Positions 1-9,400 of a stretch of 10,971 nt of DNA are shown piece by piece. Each line of letters starts with the position of its first letter. Position 1 is the first letter of the stretch. The stretch is taken from positions 1-10,971 of the forward strand of contig JAOXYB010057756.1 of the NCBI GenBank assembly GCA_028565635.1, written 5' to 3'. This stretch comes from Phoronis ovalis (taxonomy: Eukaryota > Phoronida > Phoronidae). The position numbers and the translations under genes were made by a program. The notes under the pieces were generated by a model. The model searched no databases. It saw only the letters and a list, made by a program, of their open reading frames with translations, and was not told where the DNA came from.

Positions 1-320
1 TTAGTCGCTAGAGGGGGCGATTATTAGAGGGGGGCGATTATTAAAGCAGGGGGCGATTATTAAAGAAAATACGGTATGATTAAAATAATTTGCTACATTT
101 TCACTACAAAAAATATTTGAAATTTTGTCACTGTTTTTTTGTCATTTTCCTTTTCTCCATTAGTTTCTGTAGATTTGCCAGAAAATCTAATTACATTAAC
201 TGTCGCCAGGTGGATCATTGTTTATTGCTGAAATTTAACTTTAATTAATGATTTTAGTTATAATGACCCCTGTCTTATTAAGAATGATAGAGAACACAGA
301 GTGTGATTTGTTTTGTACAG
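1..320 (+). other. CLCN6 intron, 3' part
   Basis: Apart from the tandem repeat at the left edge, this AT-rich stretch shows no coding or structural signal. It ends with the acceptor TTTGTACAG at 320. Confidence 0.8.
13..66. repeat. Short tandem repeat, GGGGGCGATTATTA type
   Basis: Three imperfect copies of a 17-19 nt unit share GGGGCGATTATTA, with the C at positions 18, 35 and 54. They differ in the linker (GAG, AAGCA, AAAG). The array probably continues left of the window, where TTAGTCGCTAG looks like a decayed copy. Confidence 0.85.
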
Positions 321-427
321 GTTGCTAAATGGTCCGGGGATTTATTTAATGAAGGCTTATATGATATTCATATAGAACTACGAAATGTTCCTTTGCTTGG
401 TTGGGAAGCCCCTCCTAAAATGGAAAG
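321..427 (+). CDS. CLCN6: CLCN6 exon a: post-membrane cytosolic segment
   Basis: This exon has 107 nt. The acceptor is tttgtacag and the donor is AG|GTAAGT, a perfect consensus. It reads [15 protein letters not shown], then [20 protein letters not shown] plus two bases of the next codon (phase 2). In CLC-6 this stretch follows the last membrane helix and leads into CBS1. Confidence 0.93.
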
Positions 428-3400
428 GTAAGTATCATGGGTCATAGTTAAAAAAAGTTAAAAGTATACCTTGGACTTTTACATCAATTGAATATAGCAT
501 CTGTGTAACTAAAAACTTACCCTTATTAACTACCTTAGGTAATAATGCAACACTATAATATGGCAACACCTAGCAGTTGTCACAGAAACCAATGTAGCAA
601 AAAGTTTTGAGATGAAAAAAGTTGTTGTGTTTTTTTAAGTAAGTGATATGAAATTGTGATTTGCTACAAAAAAGCAGTTTTTTATCAAGTCTTAATTGTT
701 ACAATATGTTTCAACTATTTTTATATACGAAACAAAGAAATTATAGATAGTTTTGTAGGTACAGTTGTAAATATTACATCCAGCTGTAAAAAGGAAGTTT
801 CTTTCACTTTCTTTTGCAGAATGAAGGCTGAAGACATAATGAATACCAAGCTTGCTTATATATATCCTTACACACGTGTCAAATCCATAGTAAATATTCT
901 CAGGACCACCATGCATCATGCATATCCCGTGGTTACCATAGATGCACAAAAACAAATGGAAGAATGTTTAGCAAATGATGTTGTCACTGCTCACAATATA
1001 AGATTTAGAGTAAGTGAATTTATTAAGGGGAATATTATAATTTATTTGGAATATATGGAATGAACAAAAAGTACAATTTAATATAAAAACATTGGCTGAT
1101 TTCTTAATTTAACCTAAGGAAAGTCGAGACATAAGAAATCGGCCCATTATGGAGTTTACGTTAGAATGTAGAACGCAAATTGTTCCATCTCTACATACAA
1201 TAAATTACAATTCATGAGAATCAAACTGTTTGGTGGACTCATAACATATATTACTTGTTTGTGCTGATTTATATCACCAAGGCTGCTAACATTCAGAAGC
1301 AATAATGTTTTTCTTTTTTAGACTTTGAGCTCTAGTAGGCGTAGAGCATTTTCAGTGCAAGATGATGTCTTTGTGGACAACAACGGAGAAGCAGAGTTGT
1401 CTGCTAGCAGCCACTATAGAGCGGGTATAATTTTTTAAAGCAGTTTTGATACTGTCCTGCATGTAATAGCATCAAACTTAATTTTGGCTCTTCTAGACTT
1501 TTCGTGGACTGTTTGCTTCATCAGCATAAAGAAATTCTTTTTGTGAAGTGCTGTTTCTATTGATCAGTAATTTTGACATATCCTAAAACCTTTATCTGAC
1601 ACCTGTCCTTACAGTGAATGCTTTAAAAAAGGGGAAATCAATCTTCTAGTATATAAATTGTGGATCTGCTTTACATTTTGTGGATCTGCTGAAAATTTCA
1701 TGAATACACTTTCAAAAATTTTGTGGATCTGCTGAAAATTTCATAAATCTGCAGTAAATTTCATGGATATGCTTTCAAAAATTTTGGTATCCACTTTTTA
1801 CATTTTTTTTTGGATCTGCTATAAATTACGTATCTCCTTTTTAAAAATTTGGTGAAACTGCTGTAAATTTATGCATCTTGTACATATACTTTACAATAGA
1901 AACTTACAGTGTCTTACTGATACATAAATGCAATATTTCTTTGCTAATTAAATTGTGAAATTTAATATGTTTGAATGTGTCGTGTTGAAGGTACTTCTGA
2001 AAGTGTGCCTGTACCCCTACGATTCCATGGAATTATCTTACGATCTGATCTTGTGGTATTGTTAAAAAAGAGAATATTTTATCAGGAAAATTCAAGTGTA
2101 AGTAAACTTTTCTGTATATGGTACTCAGTTTATGATCTATTCAAACTCCTTATTAATTATTAAATATTATGAGTTTTATCATTTCATTTAAGAAAATGTA
2201 TACAAAATGTAGTTAGCATACATTCACATTTATCTTTAATTAGTAACAACAGAGAAACAGTGTCTAAATACAAACAAACAAAAAATCAATCCAAGATGCA
2301 TTAAACTAGCATTGTATGGTATACATTTACAGGTTTGCAAATAAAATTATATACTTTCACATGAATATTGAAATCAATACCAGTTGCCACAGTAATTTCT
2401 TTATAAACATTTATGTCTATTCACAGATTTTATTGAACAATTACAAAAATTGGAATTATATTTTAAAGATTTATATACTTTTTTTACTAAAATTAAATGA
2501 AATGAGGAAGTTGGGAATCAATAAAAAATTTTTTTTTTAGAAACTAGTGTTTATAGAGTGTTTCCGAAGAAATGAAGCATAACTAAGGAAATGCTTCTTT
2601 TGTTGTGCTAAATAGAGATACTTTGTGAGATAGGGTTTATCATTTTTGATTAAAAATATTATATTTATTTTTAAAAATTACATACAAAACTAACTTGACT
2701 AAGTAGGGGATTTTTTTGGCTTAATTTCAAATCCAACTCAGATAGTTATGATGAAGAAGCTGGCTGGTCCTCAAAGTACATAACTTGGTAATATATTTTA
2801 ACAAAGTAGTGGTTGTCTCTTCATGTTGAAATAGGTCCTTCATCCTCTAAGTGCAACTGTCCTCTAGGATTTTTGTGATTTCATCTTGCTACTACATGTA
2901 GTTAGTTCTTTACCTGCCAGTATCTTTATTTCCAAATTGTTATTTCAAAGAGTGGTTCTCTCTATTCAGATAGTGTGATGTTTCTTAAGGGTAGCAAACC
3001 TGCAGTAGAAAATTAACTTTGATAAAATTACAATTCCTGCAATTCAACAAGGAAAGTTTTATTTAGTGCAATACTGTGTTTGTTTAAAAAATATCTAAAG
3101 TTGGTACAATTTTCCGTTTAATAGAAGTTTCTTGTTGATTATTGGTAGTGTCATTGTCATGCAACAAGGTTTTTTTGATTCTTAATTTGACATTTCCACA
3201 CACTATTTCAAGAAAATTCTAGGTACAAATAATAGAAAAAAAATTTGAAGATTGCTTCAGAGCCTTTGGTGTGCTTTTAACATTTTTCTTGTTTCATTTA
3301 AAAATGGTGTCTGGTGCCAAAGTAAGCTTTCAAATGTTAGGTACTTTCAGTCAATTTTTTCTTTGTACGAAATTTACCAACCTTGAAAAAATAATTATTC

Positions 3401-6400
3401 AGTAGTTTAATATTATATTGTATAACTTACATTAATACTATTTCTTGACCATTTCCCGACTTTCTTCCCAAGCTTTTATCAACAATTTTATGTATTGTAG
3501 TATGTCTGCTTCAGATCTAAAGATTTCACCATCGTATGATTTCTCATGTGTAGGTTTGGGTAGCTTGTTGCTAAGATAGTTACGGAATCCTAAACTGTCA
3601 TCTCCTGAAAGTATGTAAAATTTGAATTAAAAAAGGTACATTACTATTTATTTTCGTTTAATTGATATATGTTGTCATATTTTAATTACAGTTTGATAAT
3701 GACTACATTTCAGCATATAACATTATTTTTAAGTCCTTATTTTTTCATATTGCAATATTGTTTTTTAAAATTTACATGTTTCTTTAGATTTTGAATGGAA
3801 GCAAACCAAAAAAGTATACAATCTAAATCCAAAATTATCACACTTGCCCTCCCCTCCCCCCTCCCCCTCCTCCCCTCCCCCTCCCCCTCCAATGCAAACT
3901 AATTTGAGTAATCTCTCAAGTCTCTTTGTTCAAGACCCACATTTGAATAAGGAGTATAATAATGAACACCAGGGGGACAGATACTCTTATGAGTGCAATT
4001 GCCCAGTCATATAGTGACCTGTTTAAAGAAATATCACCGTAGGGATCAGTGACTAAATTGGAAAAAACACCGAGTAGCGCTGACAGAGCTGAACCAAAGA
4101 AAGTATCACCCTTTTTCATGATTTCTGGCAAAAAATATACCCAAAGAGCGTAATGTGCATTACACTTCCTGGCATGATGGCTCAAAAAATATACCCTTTC
4201 ACATGAATATTTGTATTGACTCCCTGAGGTAAGAAACTGCATGGGATTGGATGCCTTGGTATTTTGCAGACAAATACATAAACTCTATGCCAAGTTAATT
4301 TGTCAGTAAGCAATTGGTTTAAATATTCTGGAGTCATAACTTCAATAATATTGGATCCTTTTGATTCAAAGAGGAATTGTAAAATTAATTTCACTGATAT
4401 GTATTAATGCTGGGGGCACTTCCCAAAAAACTTGTGGGGGTGTGAGGCCCAGATTAACTAAATAAGTCATCGAACTCTATCAGTAACTCTATTCATAAAA
4501 TAGTTTTTATATGACTTAGGTTGGTATTCGAAATGGGAGTATGGAATCCAAGTAACAAGGTAGGATACTTGGGTTCAGTTTAGATGAGGTTGTCATGTGA
4601 TTGAGAAAAAGTATAAGCCCAGTTTTCTCTCAGTTTTATGTTTAGTCTGGGTAACAATAGCTTATTTGTATATCTGTTTTAGGTATGATTGATATCTAAT
4701 TAAATTCATCAAAATATTACTAACTCTATCTTACTAAAACTTTTTAAGAAAGAGATATTAAATGTAATTTTTAGAAAGTGTATTCACACAAGTTTCATAA
4801 CGTAGTTAAAACAGTACATGTCCTATTTCGATTATTAGTTGCTCACGATGATGCTTTAAAATCATTGTGGTTATAGATCATTTCAGTAAATGTAGACTTT
4901 TGAAAAATATTTTAATTACACAGATCTAATACGGAGATATGAATGATCCGTTTTAAAATTTGTATATTTACAGAAATGTTGTAGATGAGTTCTGTCATTA
5001 ATTTGCATAAATTCTGATAGCATAATGATAGAACATGTTTAAGCTTTTATATGTAGCTAGGTAAGCAAAACAACACAAGTAACTTCAATTATGCATTCAA
5101 TAATTAAAAGTAAATTACATTTTTAATATTCTCTTTAAAACATATTTTTAATTATTATGCTTCCTTACCTCTTTTTCCATACCAGTTTGCATTTACTACT
5201 GCTGTTATCGTTAATGCGATTAAGAATAGAGCTGCTACTTTAGTGGTCATTATGCAAAAATAAGTTTTCTCCAAAAAATATCAAAGTTTTCTGTATAATC
5301 CTTGCTCACGCTTGTTAAAAAGTTCTCAACTTTCTCAGTTTTATAATGTTGGAACAGTCCATTTTGTACTTTGGTGGATGAGTTGTGGGATAATGTACTT
5401 AATATGACAAAGCAAAATATATGAAAACAATTTTTGCATGAATTCAATATTAAGTTAATGTTTTTAACCACTTTTACTATGTTTTGTCTTACTTTAAAAA
5501 AAGTTAGTGATGGCATATCATGATTTAGTCTTTTTCATTTATAATATAACAAATTTAATTAAAACAATGTGTATTTCAACTACGTGTGTAATTTCAGAGA
5601 TCGGAAGTGCACATCCAATCCCTTTGTTTGTTCTTGTAGGTAATCATTTCAATAAAAAATAATTGGACAATTTGATTACAAATTTTGTTGAATAATGTGT
5701 GAGTGATCTTTATTTTACTATAAAATGGTTCAATAAATGTAGGTGAGCAAATGGTAGATTTTAAATTGCATATTTATTAAGCAATCAATAGATATGCATT
5801 TTCTTTTGGTTTTCCTGTTTGAATAAAAATAATAAGTTCAGCCTACGTTCCATTAAATAAAAATAAATGAAATAAAGAGTTCTACAAATAATTCAAAATT
5901 AAATAAAAACTTGATGTATTTAAACGATTCAGCTTTTCGTATTTTGTGATCTGTAAAACCGTGTTCCGGATTTTTTAAATTTGCTTTTTCAGAAGTTATT
6001 ACATAATTCTGTGAAATTTATAAATCGGGGGAAACTCAACAAAATTGGAAATCTAACACATTAAAAGTAAACTTTGAATAAATTTTTTGTGGTAGATTAC
6101 ATGTTTGGAAAATTTGGTAGTATAAAACTAATTTTTCCCAAAAATAGTCTTGATCAATTGCAAATGTCAAGAACATTTATTAAAAGTATTTTTTATATCT
6201 CTAAAAGGTTTGTCTATTGTTTAACTCAATTCAGAAAAGGTAGTTATATAGTCAAATAACAACTCCAATCAGGCAATACACTAACTAGTTACAGTATCTG
6301 GCTAAAATTGTGCTGCCATATTTGCTTTCTTTAAAAAGCATTGTGCCGTTTTAATCACTAACACACTCCTTAACATCCTTTTTTTATTCAAGTTTATATA

Positions 6401-9400
6401 TTATATATTAAATTATATACAAAAGTATATGAAATAAGTACTATACCCAATTAGTTCACAGGAAATAGGAAATATACCATGACTTATAACTGTTGACATT
6501 CAGTTTATTTAAAAAACTTCTTGATCTGACTTGGGAATCTGGCTATCCTTCTTATGCCATTGGAATATATGACATAATTACCAGCTCCAATTCAAAGTTT
6601 AGATACTATATCATTTCAGGACTGTTTTAAAGAAATGTCATTTCATTTAGATGAATAAAATGTATATTAAGAAGTAATAATTTTTATGATCTGTTAATTT
6701 ATTCACAAATTTGTAGTGTTTTTTCCTTCGTATTTAAATTTTTCCTGTTATTTAAATTACCAGCACCTTCTTGACTCCTATTCATGACTGATCATTTATA
6801 TTTATATTTATTAGGAACTAGATTTGGTGCACATAAGTCAATGAGTACGTATACAGAGATAAAGTTTTGTCATCTTGAAGATAACCAGACAGTGTATTCT
6901 ATATCATACAGAAATATTTCATTGCTTTTGTAAAAAAAAATTGAATACATATACCTGCTGATTAGAATACAAGAGTTAGCTTAAAATGAAGCTTTGTTAG
7001 TTTAAGGTAATTGTTACAAAAAATTACTTTGGAACAGACAAAATAAATCTAAGTAATAAACTGCTTTTAAAAATGAAAAAAAAATTGTTAGATTATCACA
7101 TTTTTGTCAGGCTAACACAGGAGTAACACACACATATCTATATAATTATGATTTGATGTGTAATATATTTCCTTATATCATACTGGAATAGAGAATTAGT
7201 AATTAAAATGGTCCGATTACGAACTCCTCTAATTTGTAGTACATATTTATTATCTGTTTAAATCTCAGATACTAACGGTTAAATGTGCTTACTCACTAAC
7301 ATAACAGAAACTAATCAATCTTGTTAAAACTAAAGTATGATTGGTTATTAAACTGAATCCAAAAGCTACTAGAAAATGAAACTTCTACAAGATGTTATTG
7401 CCATTTAGATATACCTATCTGTATATCTGTACTAGTCTATACCTGTAAATTGCGGGCAATTATGAGGCATAAACAAATTTGAAAACCAAACATGTCTGTA
7501 GTTAAAATGGAAACATAAATCTGGGATATATAAATCCTAAGAAAGTTTTATGCAGTTATCTTAGGGTAGACCAATGAAATATGCAGAAATAATAGTTAGT
7601 TTTTTATTAATTGAAAATAAGCAAAGATTTAGTGTTCTATTGTTTCAAGTTCAACATAGATTTAGTAAACGAAATTTACATAGATGGAGCAGCAACTCAT
7701 TAGGCATTAAAGAAAATTCTTTTTTTTTAATTAAGATAATTTATAGCAATCGTATATTCATTAGAAGAGACAACCAATGGTTTGTTTAACCAGTAAATTA
7801 TTTGTTTTTTATTTATTGATGGTATTATACATGACAATGTATTTGGTTATTTTTTATATAACGCTCTACAAACAAGTAATAGTAATATCTGACATTAGTT
7901 TCCTTCTATCATATTTACTTAACTAACTAGAAAGTGAGACATTTACTTTTAAGATAAAATAAAGGAAGTGTCAACAACACAACGCCAACATCATAAATGT
8001 GCTAATTGTGTATGACAGAAATGTTTCCGTTTTTCTTGTAACCTCTTGAAAGTGAAAGTATTCAGCAAAGGTTTTTCCTGTGATTGGTGATTCATAATAG
8101 GAAAAAAATAATTAGAAAATCAAAATGTGCTAAATGCCAAATGAATAGAATGTAATGAGTAGTCTATAATGCAATTGATTTTTCATTCTTCTTCAATAGT
8201 AAAAAAAATGTTTATTGATGTTCTGGTTTTACAGCCACCATTTAAGGCAATTTTTTCTTATGCCTAGGGTCAATTTTTTGTGTAGGATGACCATTAATAT
8301 TTTTTGCTATATTAATGATTGAAGTCCACCTGGTGGGGATTTTGGAAAAAGCTAGAAGACTTATTTTAACAAAGGGGGTACATAAAAACTGGCTTTCAGA
8401 AATTCTGTTTTCTTTAATTTTGTGCCAAATTACACCCTTTTAAACTAAGAATAGGCTTACTGTTGATTATTTTTTGCGAGATTTTTTGCATTATTTTCTA
8501 GAAAATGTGATTCTTTTAATTTTTATGGACCACCTGCTTATATTTGTTAGGTTCTAAAAGAAATACATATGTTGATAATTACATTCCTCTAAATCTTGCA
8601 AACTTCCCTAAAAGTAGTCTTTTGAGACATGTAATATGCATGTCAGCCTATGAATCACTTCATATTGTCGTAACTGTAAGTAATTTTTGATGTATGTAGA
8701 AGTTTATTATAGTAATTAAATCAAAAAACAACAATTAAGCCGTTGAAGTTGACAACCTTCCAAATGAAGTATTTAAGAGCAGGCAGTCAACTCGTGTGTT
8801 ATGCTGCTTGTTCAATAAATGTTTTCAGAGTGGTATGATACCTTCAAACTGGTGTAGATCTATAATTAAACCAATACCAAAAGATCCAAAGAAAGAGAAT
8901 TCCACACAATTACAGAGTAATTAGTGTAATATCAATTGTAGCAAAATTGTACAACTCAGTATTAAAATTCGTTCCTTGAAACTTAAAGTATACTTGTGGC
9001 AGAACAAAATGGGTTTAGAAGCAAGCGAGCCTGAATTGACCATCTGTTCGTTATTTCATCAATCATAAGGAATAGTCAATGTGAATGTCAATGTTCTTCA
9101 TCGATTATCAAAGAGCATAGGAAATAGAAACATGTTATTATTTGCATTTTATTTACAAAAAATAGATATTAAAAGTCCATGTAATTTTTACAAGACTATT
9201 CAACATATTACGTATATTAATCCTAAATGCTGTGTAAAAATCAATAATTTAGCAACAGAATAGGAGTGAAACAAGGAGATAATTTATCACCAACTCTTTT
9301 TTTCTGTTTATATAAATGATCTTGCTAGCTATTGAATTAAATATGGTGTTCATGTGGGAGATGTGTTTATAAATATATTATTGTATGGAGATGATATTGT

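Larger units (their letters stand above)
3605..5168 (-). other. Intron of the neuropeptide gene
   Basis: This 1,564-nt intron runs from GTAAGG at 5168 to TTTCAG at 3605 and separates the signal-peptide/peptide exon from the C-terminal exon. It contains the G-rich tract (3846-3890) and the coding-like remnant at 3916-4394, listed separately. The part from about 4440 to 5160 is AT-rich and shows nothing recognisable. Confidence 0.8.

Noticed and set aside
1-66. Regularly spaced repeats considered as a CRISPR array
   Set aside because: Units of 17-19 nt without unique spacers of proper length, in an animal intron, form a tandem repeat and not CRISPR.
692-955. Minus-strand open frame of 87 codons
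   Set aside because: It is the shadow of CLCN6 exon b on the opposite strand, with no independent support.
656-1063. A 135-codon open frame that appears to start with [11 protein letters not shown]
   Set aside because: Only 820-1009 is coding. The leading part is intron 5' of a strong acceptor, and the tail is past a GTAAGT donor. It is listed as CLCN6 exon b.
2316-2540. Open frame of 74 codons in the large intron
   Set aside because: It is rich in Ile, Asn, Tyr and Lys as expected from AT-rich DNA, with no motif and no splice-site support.
5253-5516. Minus-strand open frame just upstream of the neuropeptide ATG ([14 protein letters not shown] type)
   Set aside because: It is Lys/Asn/Phe-rich and ends in a stop overlapping the neuropeptide start in a different frame. 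It is probably the 5' UTR or promoter region, not coding.
5598-5613. AGATCGGAAG near-match to a common sequencing adapter
   Set aside because: The match stops after ten bases and the flanks continue as normal genomic sequence, so contamination is unlikely.
6074-6259. Open frame of 61 codons
   Set aside because: Composition is that of translated AT-rich sequence, with no recognised domain or context.
6396-6425. Self-complementary TATATATTATATATTAAATTATATA stretch in shape of a hairpin
   Set aside because: Short AT-only palindromes are expected by chance in this composition, and no partner structure is seen.
7574-7789. Open frame of 71 codons
   Set aside because: It shows the same low-complexity AT-driven composition and no homology I can recognise.
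9081-9263. Open frame of 60 codons inside the LINE
   Set aside because: It is an accidental frame made of pieces of the decayed reverse transcriptase ([11 protein letters not shown]), not a separate gene.
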